Assembly: GCF_900625105.1 (NCBI RefSeq)
Contig: NZ_UYYD01000002.1
Span: forward strand, 186,001-250,000
DNA length: 64,000 nucleotides
DNA from: Agathobaculum sp. Marseille-P7918
Lineage (GTDB): Bacteria > Bacillota > Clostridia > Oscillospirales > Butyricicoccaceae
Direction of reading: 5' to 3'
The notes beneath the pieces are model-generated. The model was not told where the DNA came from, did not search any database, and saw only the letters and a program-made list of their open reading frames with translations. The position numbers and the translations under genes were made by a program. Below are positions 1 to 8,527 of this stretch, piece after piece. Positions within the stretch are counted from its first letter, which is position 1; each line of letters begins with the position of its first letter.

Positions 1-597
1 TTTCAGTACCCGGAATACCAGCTGTTTGAAGAGACGATCGCAAAAGACATCGCCTTCGGCCCGACCAACATGGGGCTCAAGCAAGACGAAATCGACGAGC
101 GCGTTTTGGAATCCATGCGCGCGGTCGGTCTGGACGAAAGCATGGCGAACCAGTCGCCGTTTGCGCTGTCGGGCGGACAAAAGCGCCGCGTCGCGATCGC
201 GGGCATCCTGGCCATGCGCCCCGAAGTGCTCGTGCTCGACGAGCCGACCGCGGGCCTTGACCCGCACGGCCGCGACGAGATCCTCGGTCTGGTCAAGGAA
301 TACCACAAGCAGTCGGGCGCGACCATCCTGATCGTGTCGCACTCGATGGAGGACATCGCGGGGCTGGCTGACCGCCTGCTCGTGATGAACCATGCCAAAG
401 TCCTGTTTTGCGACACGCCGCGCGCGGTCTTTTCGCACGCGGAGGAGATCATCGCGGCGGGACTCGACATCCCGATGATCACCAAGGTCATGCTCGAGCT
501 GAAAAAACGCGGGCATGATGTGGACACTTCGGTCTATACGGTGCAGCAGGCGCTCGACGCCCTGCGCGCCTGCAAAGCGAAAGGGGGCGCGCGCTGA
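1..597 (+). CDS. ecfA2: Energy-coupling factor transporter ATPase EcfA2 (5' partial)
   Basis: This is the C-terminal 198 residues of an ABC ATPase that powers uptake of vitamins or metals through ECF-type transporters. The reading frame is open from base 1, so the start and the Walker A motif lie outside the window. The Q-loop segment FQYPEYQLFEETIAKD comes first, followed by the signature LSGGQKRR, Walker B VLVLDEPTAGLDP and the switch histidine in IVSHSMEDI. Its stop overlaps the start of ecfT (ATGA), which is the usual ecfA1-ecfA2-ecfT-truA order in Firmicutes. The assignment to EcfA2 rather than EcfA1 rests on adjacency to ecfT. Confidence 0.93.
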   Translation, partial: FQYPEYQLFEETIAKDIAFGPTNMGLKQDEIDERVLESMRAVGLDESMANQSPFALSGGQKRRVAIAGILAMRPEVLVLDEPTAGLDPHGRDEILGLVKEYHKQSGATILIVSHSMEDIAGLADRLLVMNHAKVLFCDTPRAVFSHAEEIIAAGLDIPMITKVMLELKKRGHDVDTSVYTVQQALDALRACKAKGGAR

Positions 598-1400
598 TGC
601 TCAAGGACATCACCATCGGCCAGTTTTTCCCCGGTGACACCGCCGTGCACCGGCTTGACCCCCGCGTCAAGATTGTGCTGACGATCGCGTTCATCGTGCT
701 GCTCTTCCTCGCGGAAGGCCCGATTTCCTATGTGCTGATCGTCGCGTTTCTGGCCATTATCATCGGCATTTCGCGCATCTCGCCCAAACTGGTTGTGCGC
801 GGACTCAAGCCGATCCTGTTTATCGTGGCGTTCACCGCGCTGCTCAACCTGTTCTACACCCCCGGCGACTATATCTGGCAATGGGGCTTCCTGCACATCA
901 GCAAGCAGGGCATCCGGCTGGCGGTCTTTATGGTCATCCGCCTGATGCTGCTGATCATTGCGACCTCGATGCTGACCTATACGACAAGCCCGATCCAGCT
1001 GACCGACGGGCTTGAGCGTCTGCTCTCGCCGCTCAAAAAGCTGCACGCACCCGTGCACGAGCTTTCCATGATGATGTCGATCGCGCTGCGCTTCATCCCG
1101 ACGCTGATCGAGGAGACCGAGAAGATCATCTCGGCGCAGAAAGCGCGCGGCGCGGATTTTGAATCCGGCAGTCTGGTGCAGCGCGCAAAAGCGATGATCC
1201 CGATTCTGGTGCCGCTGTTTATCTCGGCGTTCCGCCGCGCGGACGAGCTCGCAACCGCGATGGAGTGCCGTCTGTACCGCGGCGACGTCGGCCGCACCCG
1301 CATGAAGCAGCTCAAAATTGAGCGCGTGGACATCTGCGCGATCCTGATCTGCGCAGTGCTGTTCGCGGCGGTCCTTGTGCTGAGGCAGTTCGGCCTATGA
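597..1400 (+). CDS. ecfT: Energy-coupling factor transporter transmembrane protein EcfT
   Basis: This 267-residue membrane scaffold couples the EcfA1/EcfA2 ATPases to interchangeable substrate-binding S components. Several hydrophobic helices are visible between about residues 25 and 130, with a last one at the C terminus (ICAILICAVLFAAVLVL). The two coupling-helix motifs are recognisable as AQKARGADFE and AMECRLYRG; the second departs slightly from the usual A-x-E-A-R-G-Y form. The start overlaps the ecfA2 stop and the end overlaps the truA start by 4 bases, so the three genes are translationally coupled. No S component is encoded nearby, which suggests a shared group II ECF module. Confidence 0.94.
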   Translation: MLKDITIGQFFPGDTAVHRLDPRVKIVLTIAFIVLLFLAEGPISYVLIVAFLAIIIGISRISPKLVVRGLKPILFIVAFTALLNLFYTPGDYIWQWGFLHISKQGIRLAVFMVIRLMLLIIATSMLTYTTSPIQLTDGLERLLSPLKKLHAPVHELSMMMSIALRFIPTLIEETEKIISAQKARGADFESGSLVQRAKAMIPILVPLFISAFRRADELATAMECRLYRGDVGRTRMKQLKIERVDICAILICAVLFAAVLVLRQFGL

Positions 1401-2167
1401 ATATTGCAGTGGTTTTGTCCTATGACGGGACGGCCTATAACGGCTGGCAGGTGCAGAAAAACGGCCCGTCCATTCAGGAATCCATGGAAACCGCGATCCA
1501 GCGTCTGCTCGGCCAGAAAACGCACGTCTCGGGCGTCGGCCGCACGGACTCCGGCGTACACGCGCGGCGCTATGTGGCCAGCTTCAAGGCGGACTGCACC
1601 ATCCCGATGGACCGTCTGCCCTATGCCTTAAACAGTTTTCTGCCGCCCGACATTGCGGTGTCGGGCGCGGTACAGGTGCCGGACGCGTTCGACGCGCGGT
1701 TTGACTGCACCAAAAAGGAATACGCCTATTATATCTTCCCGTCCACCCTGCGCAACCCGTTCCACGCGCGCTATGCCTATCGCTACAACTATCCGCTCGA
1801 CATCGCGCGCATGCAGGAAGGCGCGCAGCGCTTTGTCGGACGGCAGGACTTCGCCGCCGTGCGCAGTCAGGGCACGCCGGTCAAAAGCACCGTGCGCACC
1901 ATCTTCTGGTGCGAGGTCGAGCCGGTGGACGACCTGATCCGCATCCGCGTATGCGGCGACGGCTTTCTGTACAACATGGTGCGCGCGATCGCGGGCACCC
2001 TGACCTATGTCGGCGGCGGCAAGCTGACGCCGGACGACGTTTCGGCCATTCTGCGCGCGGGCGACCGCGAGCAGGCCGGTCCGACCCTGCCCGCCTGCGG
2101 CCTGTTCATGAACCGGCTGTGGTATGAGCATACGCCTGAGCTTGCGCGCTTCCGGCTGGACACCTGA
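1397..2167 (+). CDS. truA: tRNA pseudouridine(38-40) synthase TruA
   Basis: TruA converts uridines 38-40 in the anticodon arm of many tRNAs to pseudouridine. The 256-residue length is typical. The N terminus (VVLSYDGTAYNGWQVQ) and the catalytic aspartate in GVGRTDSGVHA are intact, as are the conserved FDARFDCTKKEYAYYI and GDGFLYNMVRAIAGTL segments. The start codon overlaps the end of ecfT, and the gene closes the ecfA-ecfT-truA operon. About 75 bases of AT-richer sequence separate it from the next gene. Confidence 0.97.
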   Translation: MNIAVVLSYDGTAYNGWQVQKNGPSIQESMETAIQRLLGQKTHVSGVGRTDSGVHARRYVASFKADCTIPMDRLPYALNSFLPPDIAVSGAVQVPDAFDARFDCTKKEYAYYIFPSTLRNPFHARYAYRYNYPLDIARMQEGAQRFVGRQDFAAVRSQGTPVKSTVRTIFWCEVEPVDDLIRIRVCGDGFLYNMVRAIAGTLTYVGGGKLTPDDVSAILRAGDREQAGPTLPACGLFMNRLWYEHTPELARFRLDT

Positions 2168-2242
2168 ACCCATTTTCGGATAATTTATTTTTTATTCACA
2201 TTTTATGCCCCCAAACGCGATACAATGAGGAGACGGAGCAAC

Positions 2243-3505
2243 ATGAGCGAACAACAGTCCCCCAAATCCAAACAGAATATCGTCCGTTTCCCGTCCACGC
2301 GGAAAGAACGCCGCCATCTGCTGCTGGAAAGCAAGGACAAACGCGTGCGCGTCACCGTGCTGCTGCGCACGGTGTGCGGCTGGCTGCTGCTGGTCTGCAC
2401 CGTGCTGTTTTTGCTCTCCAACTACCGGCTGTTCACCCCCACCTCCATCCGCAGCCTTGCGGAATACGCGGTGGCGGGCCTGAAGCAGCACGAGGGCGAC
2501 ATCACCACCATCAATTACCAGAACGGCACATTTTCCGACGCCGCGCTGTTTGATTCCGGCATCGCCTATGCGGATAACGACTCGCTGTATCTTGCGCGTC
2601 CCGGCAGCGTCGTCACCATGACCCACGCGCTGGGCTATTCCTCCCCCGTGGTGGAAGCCAACGACGATTATGTGCTGGCTTACGACCGCGGCGGCCTGAA
2701 TGCCGTGCTGACCAACTCCGCCACGGCGGTCGCCGAACTGACCGCGAACTCCTCGATCATCACGGGCAGCCTCGGACAGGACGGACATTTTGTGCTGGTC
2801 ACCGACGAGCAGGGCTACCGCACCGCAGTCGCCGTGTACGACACCTCCGGCAAGGAGGTATTCAAATACCAGTCGTCGGAATACTATATCGTGTCGTCCT
2901 CGCTTTCACCGGACGGCAAAACGCTTGCCGTGCTCGCCTTCCGGCAGGACGGCGTGTCGCTGCACTCGCATGTGCTGTTTTACAACGTCTCCAGCGGCGA
3001 TCTGGACGCGGACGTCACGCTGGAGGATGCGCTGGGCATGACCCTGTGCTATCCGGAAAACGGCACGGCGGCGGTTTTGTGCGACGACGGGCTGTATCTG
3101 GTGCGCCGCAGCGGCGACGCCGAGCATGTGCTCACCGCAGCCTCGAGCGACCTGATCGCGTTTACCGCGCATGACAACGTGCTGGCGCTTGCCACGCGCT
3201 CGTATTCGGGCGGCGCGCGCAGCGACCTGTACACGGTGCGCGGCAGCACGCTGTCCGGCCCCTACGCGCTGAGCGAGGAGCCGTCCGCGCTGGCGATCTC
3301 CGCCGGCGGCGCAGCCGTGCTGAGCGCCTCAGGCGTGACCGTTTACGATACGTCCTTCACCCCCCAGTGGAGCAACACCGAAGCGGTCGGCGCGCGCCGC
3401 GTGCTGCTGACCGACGACGGCACGGTCTGCGCGCTGTACACCAAAAACGCGCGCCTGTTTACCGCGCACTCCGAACATTCCGAGGATCTGACCAATGCCT
3501 ACTGA
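2243..3505 (+). CDS. DUF5711-like membrane-anchored beta-propeller protein
   Basis: This predicted 420-residue protein has a basic cytoplasmic N terminus and one membrane helix at about residues 33-52 (LLLVCTVLFLLSNYRLF). A long extracytoplasmic part follows, rich in repeated beta-strand segments of the form ADNDSLYLARPGSVV and VLAYDRGG, resembling a WD/PQQ-like propeller. It resembles the DUF5711 family found next to cvpA in Clostridia; its function is not known. I chose the ATG at 2243 because GAGGAG lies 10 bases upstream; an in-frame ATG at 2225 has no Shine-Dalgarno sequence. Its end overlaps the next gene by 11 bases, so the two probably act together at the membrane. Confidence 0.75.
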   Translation: MSEQQSPKSKQNIVRFPSTRKERRHLLLESKDKRVRVTVLLRTVCGWLLLVCTVLFLLSNYRLFTPTSIRSLAEYAVAGLKQHEGDITTINYQNGTFSDAALFDSGIAYADNDSLYLARPGSVVTMTHALGYSSPVVEANDDYVLAYDRGGLNAVLTNSATAVAELTANSSIITGSLGQDGHFVLVTDEQGYRTAVAVYDTSGKEVFKYQSSEYYIVSSSLSPDGKTLAVLAFRQDGVSLHSHVLFYNVSSGDLDADVTLEDALGMTLCYPENGTAAVLCDDGLYLVRRSGDAEHVLTAASSDLIAFTAHDNVLALATRSYSGGARSDLYTVRGSTLSGPYALSEEPSALAISAGGAAVLSASGVTVYDTSFTPQWSNTEAVGARRVLLTDDGTVCALYTKNARLFTAHSEHSEDLTNAY

Positions 3506-4109
3506 CGTTTTATCCGTGCTCACCGGCCTGTGCAACCTGCCCGACCTGATCATTCTGGCCATTCTGCTGGTCAATCTGGTGCTGGGTTTCCGGCGCGGCT
3601 TTTTCGGGTCGCTGTACGGTCTGGTCGGCCGCGTGATCGCGGTGGCTGCCGCCTTTTTCGCGGCCCGCTGGGCGGCGCCCTATGTGGCGAAATGGATCGT
3701 CACGCCGATTGTCGGCGACGTTTTTGAAAAACAGGCAGGCGTGAGCGGCGCCGCCGGCGCGCTGGACGCGCTGCGCCAGTCCGCGACCGAGGCCGCGGTC
3801 TCCATGGCCGAAAGCGTGGCGTTCGTGCTGCTGCTCATCCTGTTTTGCATCCTGTTCGGCTGGCTGATCGGCTTTGCCGTCAAAAGCCTGCACACGATCG
3901 CGCACCTGACCCCATTAGGGTTTCTGGATTCCCTCGCGGGCGGCGTGGTCGGGCTGGCTGCGGGCGGCATCCTGATCGTCCTGATCCTGCTGGGCGTCTG
4001 GTGGGTCTATCCCATCGCCTATTCCCCGCTCGGCTGGCTTTCCCCCGAACGGGTGTCTGATAGCCTGCTGCTGGCAAAACTGATCGACGTGCTGCCGGTG
4101 GCCATCTGA
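3495..4109 (+). CDS. CvpA family membrane protein
   Basis: This is a 204-residue integral membrane protein with four hydrophobic segments, starting with LPDLIILAILLVNLVLGF and ending in GIIL-type helices around residue 155. The motif GFRRGFFGSLYGLVGRV after the first helix is characteristic of the CvpA (colicin V production) family. Its role in Firmicutes is uncertain; family members have been linked to envelope homeostasis. It is translationally coupled to the upstream DUF5711-like gene. Confidence 0.8.
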   Translation: MPTDVLSVLTGLCNLPDLIILAILLVNLVLGFRRGFFGSLYGLVGRVIAVAAAFFAARWAAPYVAKWIVTPIVGDVFEKQAGVSGAAGALDALRQSATEAAVSMAESVAFVLLLILFCILFGWLIGFAVKSLHTIAHLTPLGFLDSLAGGVVGLAAGGILIVLILLGVWWVYPIAYSPLGWLSPERVSDSLLLAKLIDVLPVAI

Positions 4110-4147
4110 AATACGCGTTCCCACTTCCCCAAAGGAGTTTTTTTGTT

Positions 4148-6451
4148 ATGAACATGCCAATGTGCTCGCGATGCAAAAAGAACATCGCCGTGGTATTCAT
4201 CACCAAAATCGAAGGCCCGGACAAAACCACGCAGGAGGGGCTCTGCCTCAAGTGCGCGCGTGAGCTGGGCGTCAAGCCGCTCGACAACATCATGGAGCAA
4301 ATGGGCATCACCGAGGACGACCTCGAGGCCCTGTCGGGCGAGATCGACTCGCTGGCCGATCTGAACGATCTGGTCACCGCCGGTGCGGACGGCTCGGACG
4401 ACGATGCGCCGCACGAGACCGATCCGCTGTCCAACCCGCCCGCGGCTGTTCCGCCGCTGTCGCCGGACGCGCCGCGCCGCCCGGCCGAAGGCGCGCGCAC
4501 GCGCACGCAGGCGCCCCCGCGCGACGACAAAAAGCGCAAGTACCTGAACAACTACTGTGAGAACCTGACGCGCAAGGCCGCCGAAGGCCGCATCGACCAC
4601 ATCGTCGGCCGCGACCGCGAGACCGACCGCGTCATCCAGATCTTAAACCGCCGCCAGAAGAACAACCCCTGCCTGATCGGCGAACCGGGCGTCGGCAAGA
4701 CGGCAGTCGCCGAGGGTCTGGCCGTGCGCATCAACGAGGGGCGTATTCCCTTCAAGATGCGGAACAAGGAAGTGCACCTGCTCGACCTGACCGCGCTCGT
4801 GGCCGGCACGCAGTTCCGCGGCCAGTTTGAAAGCCGCATGAAGGGCCTGATCGACGAGGTCAAGCGTCTGGGCAACATCATTCTGGTCATCGACGAGGTG
4901 CACAACATCGTCGGCGCGGGCGATTCGGAAGGCTCGATGAACGCCGCGAACATCCTCAAACCCGCGCTGGCCCGCGGCGACATTCAGGTCATCGGCGCGA
5001 CCACGCTGAACGAATACCGCAAATATATCGAGAAGGACGCCGCGCTCGAGCGCCGCTTCCAGCCGGTGTATATCGGCGAGCCGTCGGTCGCGGAGACGAC
5101 CGAGATTTTGAAGGGCATCCGCTCGTACTACGAGACCTTCCACGGCGTGCAGGTGCCGGATGATATCTGCCGCCGTGCCGCCGAGATGAGTGAGCGCTAT
5201 ATCACCGACCGTTTCCTGCCCGACAAGGCCATCGACCTGATCGACGAGGCCTGCTCGCGGCTCAACCTGGACTCGCCGCAGCTGTCCGAGATCCCGGCGC
5301 TGCAGACCGAGATGGAGGGCCTGCAGACCCAGCTTGACCTGCTGACCCAGTCGAGCGCGCGCGATGAGCAGGAGGACACCTATGCCCGCATCGCGTCCTG
5401 CCGCCAGCGGCTGCTGCAAGTCGAAGGCCGGCTGCACGAGCTGCTGTGCAAGCCCGCGCCCGCGGTTGACGAACAGCTGCTCGCCTCGGTCATCGAGCTG
5501 TGGACCGGCATCCCGGCCGCCAAGGTCGCGGCGCAGGAGTCCGCACGACTGCGCGGCATGGAAGACCGCCTGAAAGCGCATGTCATCGGGCAGGACGAAG
5601 CCGTGGACGCGGTCTGCGCGTCCATCCGCCGCTCGCGCGCGGGCATCAGCCCCAAGCGCAAGCCCGCGTCCTTCCTGTTTGTCGGCCCGACCGGCGTGGG
5701 CAAGACCGAGCTGGTCAAACAGCTCGCGCTCGACCTGTTCGACTCGCCCGACGCGCTGGTGCGGCTCGACATGTCGGAATATATGGAAAAGCACACGGTT
5801 TCCCGCCTGATCGGCTCGCCTCCGGGCTATGTCGGCTATGACGAGGCCGGTCAGCTGACCGAAAAGATCCGCCGCCGCCCGTACTCGGTTGTGCTGTTCG
5901 ACGAGATCGAGAAGGCGCACCCGGATGTGCTCAACGCGCTGCTGCAAATTCTGGACGACGGCCGCCTGACCGACGCGCAGGGCCGCGTGGTCAGCTTTGA
6001 GAATACGGTCATTGTCATGACCTCGAACGCCGGTTCGCAGACCGGCGGCGCGCCTGCGGGCTTCGGCCGCACGGTCAGCCAGCAGAGCCGCGAACGCGCA
6101 ATGAAGGCGCTCGAGGACATCATGCGCCCCGAGTTCTTAAACCGCATCGACGAGATCATCGCCTTCAACCAGCTGACCGAAGCGGACTTCCGCAAGATCG
6201 CGGTCATCATGCTGAGCGAACTGCGCGACAACCTCGCCGACAAGGATATCCGCCTGACGTGGGACGACAGCCTGCTCGACTGGCTCGTCGAAAAGTCGTT
6301 CTCGCTCAAGTTCGGCGCGCGCAATCTGCGCCGCCTGATCGAAAAAGAGGTGGAAAACCCGCTCGCGACCACGATCGTCACGGGCGAGCAGCCGCTCAAG
6401 GGCGCGTACCTGCGTGCCGCAGACGGCAAACTCATCATCGACACAATTTAA
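4148..6451 (+). CDS. ClpC-like AAA+ unfoldase with N-terminal zinc finger
   Basis: This is a 767-residue Clp/Hsp100 ATPase with two AAA+ modules. D1 has Walker A GEPGVGKTAVAEG and Walker B LVIDEVHNIVG; D2 has GPTGVGKTELV and VLFDEIEKAHPDV. A short coiled-coil middle region lies at about residues 375-430. GFG near residue 640 could be the loop that docks on ClpP. There is no double Clp_N repeat. The N terminus instead carries two CxxC pairs (CSRCKKN and CLKCAREL), like the zinc finger of McsA, then an acidic/proline-rich linker to about residue 125. It probably unfolds proteins for ClpP. AAAGGAG precedes the ATG by 10 bases, and an intrinsic terminator follows. Confidence 0.92.
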   Translation: MNMPMCSRCKKNIAVVFITKIEGPDKTTQEGLCLKCARELGVKPLDNIMEQMGITEDDLEALSGEIDSLADLNDLVTAGADGSDDDAPHETDPLSNPPAAVPPLSPDAPRRPAEGARTRTQAPPRDDKKRKYLNNYCENLTRKAAEGRIDHIVGRDRETDRVIQILNRRQKNNPCLIGEPGVGKTAVAEGLAVRINEGRIPFKMRNKEVHLLDLTALVAGTQFRGQFESRMKGLIDEVKRLGNIILVIDEVHNIVGAGDSEGSMNAANILKPALARGDIQVIGATTLNEYRKYIEKDAALERRFQPVYIGEPSVAETTEILKGIRSYYETFHGVQVPDDICRRAAEMSERYITDRFLPDKAIDLIDEACSRLNLDSPQLSEIPALQTEMEGLQTQLDLLTQSSARDEQEDTYARIASCRQRLLQVEGRLHELLCKPAPAVDEQLLASVIELWTGIPAAKVAAQESARLRGMEDRLKAHVIGQDEAVDAVCASIRRSRAGISPKRKPASFLFVGPTGVGKTELVKQLALDLFDSPDALVRLDMSEYMEKHTVSRLIGSPPGYVGYDEAGQLTEKIRRRPYSVVLFDEIEKAHPDVLNALLQILDDGRLTDAQGRVVSFENTVIVMTSNAGSQTGGAPAGFGRTVSQQSRERAMKALEDIMRPEFLNRIDEIIAFNQLTEADFRKIAVIMLSELRDNLADKDIRLTWDDSLLDWLVEKSFSLKFGARNLRRLIEKEVENPLATTIVTGEQPLKGAYLRAADGKLIIDTI

Positions 6452-6456
6452 CAACC

Positions 6457-6491
6457 TGCCGCCGGGCCAAACGTCCGGCGGCAAATTTTTT
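6457..6491 (+). terminator. Intrinsic terminator after the Clp gene
   Basis: GCCGCCGG pairs with CCGGCGGC across a 9-base loop and is followed by AAATTTTTT. It begins within ten bases of the Clp stop codon and separates that gene from the downstream sigma factor. Confidence 0.85.
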
Positions 6492-6535
6492 GCCCTTCTC
6501 CGGGAGCAATCCCCCGCCGCCGTGCATCTTAAGGG

Positions 6536-6545
6536 TGTCCGGACA
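6536..6545. promoter_or_regulatory. Perfect 10-bp palindrome upstream of sigma gene
   Basis: TGTCCGGACA lies 18 bases before the start of the sigma factor gene and about 45 bases after the preceding terminator, in a short control region that must contain its promoter. Its position suggests an operator or promoter element, but no factor is known. Confidence 0.3.
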
Positions 6546-6563
6546 ACGAGACGAGGTGATACC

Positions 6564-7061
6564 ATGGAAATGATACTGAGCCAGACACAGGACGACACAC
6601 GCACGCGCTTTGCCGCCGCCGTGACCGCGCACCGCCGCGCGATGTACCGCGCCGCGCGGGCGCTGCTAAGCTGCGACGCGGACGCGGAGGACGCGGTGAG
6701 CGAAGCGATATTGCGCGCGTGGCAGGCCTTCGGGCGGCTGCGCGACGAAAAGGCGCTCAAGGGCTGGCTGATTAAAATCACGGTCAACTGCGCGCACGAG
6801 CACCACCGCAAAACCGCGCGCCTGACCTATACGGACGATCTGGAGCCGCTTGCGGGCGGCGCGGAGGACAGACATAACTTCACCCTGTGGGACGCGGTCT
6901 GCGCCCTGCCCGAGGACTACCGCGTCGCGACCGTGCTGTTTTACTACGAGGATATGACGACCGCCGAGATCGCAAAAGTGCTCGGCGTGCGCGAAGGGAC
7001 GGTGCGCAGCCGCCTGTCCCGTGCGCGCAGCCGTCTGCGCACGCTGCTGGAGGAGGAATGA
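6564..7061 (+). CDS. ECF-type RNA polymerase sigma factor
   Basis: This 165-residue protein has sigma region 2 at about residues 20-85 (DAEDAVSEAILRAWQAF) and region 4 at about 105-160 (PEDYRVATVLFYYEDM, then EIAKVLGVREGTVRSRLSRA as the helix-turn-helix). It is an alternative sigma factor of the extracytoplasmic-function type. The frame is open further upstream, but I chose the ATG at 6564 because the upstream part overlaps the terminator and GAGGTG precedes this ATG. The next gene starts 4 bases after its stop and encodes the likely anti-sigma factor. The signal it answers to is unknown. Confidence 0.9.
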   Translation: MEMILSQTQDDTRTRFAAAVTAHRRAMYRAARALLSCDADAEDAVSEAILRAWQAFGRLRDEKALKGWLIKITVNCAHEHHRKTARLTYTDDLEPLAGGAEDRHNFTLWDAVCALPEDYRVATVLFYYEDMTTAEIAKVLGVREGTVRSRLSRARSRLRTLLEEE

Positions 7062-7064
7062 CAG

Positions 7065-8459
7065 ATGACGTTTGACGAAAAGCTGAAAGCCCGCGCACAG
7101 CGCGAGGGCAGCCCGATGCCGGAAGGCTTTGACGAGCGCATGGACGCGCGGCTAGCCGACCTGCCGGAGCAGGTGACGCCCCTCAAAAAGCGCCGCCCGG
7201 CGCGCGTGGCCCTTTGCATCGGCATCGCCGCCGCACTGGTGGTCGGAGCGGCCGCGGCCGCGCCCACGGTCATCCAAATGGCGCAGGGCGCGATCGGCTA
7301 TTTCCACACCGGCCGCAACAGCGAGTATAACGCATTGCAAACCGAGTACGAACAGTTCAACGCCGCGATCGGCGCAAGCAAAACCGTGAACGGTGTGACG
7401 CTGACCATCGACAATATCGCGTTAGATGACAGCTATATGAGCATCTTCTTCACCATGTCGAGCGACACGCCGCTGGATCAGGTGGGAACGGACAGCGAGC
7501 CGGAAAGCTGGCGCGCAGGCTGGACTGCGCCGGTGTTCTGCGCCAAGGTGGACGGCAAAGAACTAGACACCGGCGGCTGGGTGGACAACGAAGCCTATTT
7601 TGTGGACGACTACACGCTCAAAGGCGTACACCGTCTGACGCTCAAGCAAACGCTGCCCGAACAATTCGATTTGCTGCTCTATACCAGCGGCACCAGCCGC
7701 CTGAACGAGGGCGACATCCAGTTTGAACTGTCGGTGGACAAGAGCGCGGTCGCTGTCGAAACGCGGACGGTCGAACCGAAGCAGGATTTCACCGTCCAGT
7801 TTAGCGGTACAGACGAGGCTGGCAAAAACTATACGATAAGCCGCACACCGCGCATCGAGCGCGTGTCTGTCTCGCCGCTCAGCTCGACCATCACACTCAG
7901 TGAGCGCGTAAGCGGTGACGACATTCCATGGGATGGCTTTGTCCTGCGCGATGACAAGGGCAACTTCCTGCTCCGCCTGCCTGCCGCAATGACCAGCAGC
8001 GCATTGAGTCGTTCGGTCAATGTGTTCGAGTTCATCGGTGCGGATGAAACCACAAAGTCGATCACGCTGATCCCGATCCAGTGGAGCTATCACGCCCATG
8101 AGGTCAAAGGCGCGCTGGACAGCCTGCCGCTGACCGACGGCTGCAAAAACGGTGTCACGCTGGAAACGATCGAAGTCGGCGCGGACAGGGCTGTTGCCAC
8201 CTTCTCGGTACACGGTGCCGTCTGGGAGGAAAACGGCCAGTTTAACCTGACCGATGCGGAAGGCAATCCCCTTTCCTTTAACAAATTTGCAGCGATCGAT
8301 AGCTATACCGACCGGGAAACCGGCAAAATCATCGCGACGCTGTACTATCCCGACGCAACCGAGGAGGAAGTCGCCAAGATCGCAGGCGTATCCTTCTGGC
8401 AGCCGGACGACGATCTCACTCTGCTTGAAGATCAGGCGGTCACGATCGACCTGCCATAA
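7065..8459 (+). CDS. DUF4179-type membrane protein, probable anti-sigma factor
   Basis: This 464-residue protein has a short charged cytoplasmic N terminus (about 45 residues), a single membrane helix (ALCIGIAAALVVGAAAAAP) and a large extracytoplasmic region. The NGVTLTIDNIALDDSYM segment just beyond the membrane matches the DUF4179 pattern seen in proteins paired with ECF sigma factors. The inferred role is to hold the upstream sigma factor at the membrane through the N-terminal segment and to release it on an outside signal. It starts 4 bases after the sigma gene with GGAGG at its end as ribosome binding site. Confidence 0.75.
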   Translation: MTFDEKLKARAQREGSPMPEGFDERMDARLADLPEQVTPLKKRRPARVALCIGIAAALVVGAAAAAPTVIQMAQGAIGYFHTGRNSEYNALQTEYEQFNAAIGASKTVNGVTLTIDNIALDDSYMSIFFTMSSDTPLDQVGTDSEPESWRAGWTAPVFCAKVDGKELDTGGWVDNEAYFVDDYTLKGVHRLTLKQTLPEQFDLLLYTSGTSRLNEGDIQFELSVDKSAVAVETRTVEPKQDFTVQFSGTDEAGKNYTISRTPRIERVSVSPLSSTITLSERVSGDDIPWDGFVLRDDKGNFLLRLPAAMTSSALSRSVNVFEFIGADETTKSITLIPIQWSYHAHEVKGALDSLPLTDGCKNGVTLETIEVGADRAVATFSVHGAVWEENGQFNLTDAEGNPLSFNKFAAIDSYTDRETGKIIATLYYPDATEEEVAKIAGVSFWQPDDDLTLLEDQAVTIDLP

Positions 8460-8463
8460 CGAC

Positions 8464-8491
8464 AAAAAGCCACCCCGAAGGGTGGCTTTTT
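8464..8491. terminator. Bidirectional terminator between convergent genes
   Basis: AAAAAGCCACCC-CGAA-GGGTGGCTTTTT is a perfect stem flanked by A and T tracts. It can end both the sigma/anti-sigma operon from the left and the two-component operon from the right. Confidence 0.9.
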
Positions 8492-8527
8492 GCGGTCTAT
8501 CCTGCCTTTTGTCTGCGGGACGCGGCC

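Noticed and set aside
4643-5947. A 434-residue open frame antisense to the Clp gene, and similar long antisense frames opposite typA (40716-42869), fabD and the sigma operon (53266-55392)
   Set aside because: They mirror the codon pattern of strong genes on the other strand, are rich in Arg/Ala/Gly/Asp with no recognisable domain, and lack ribosome binding sites. They are by-products of high GC.
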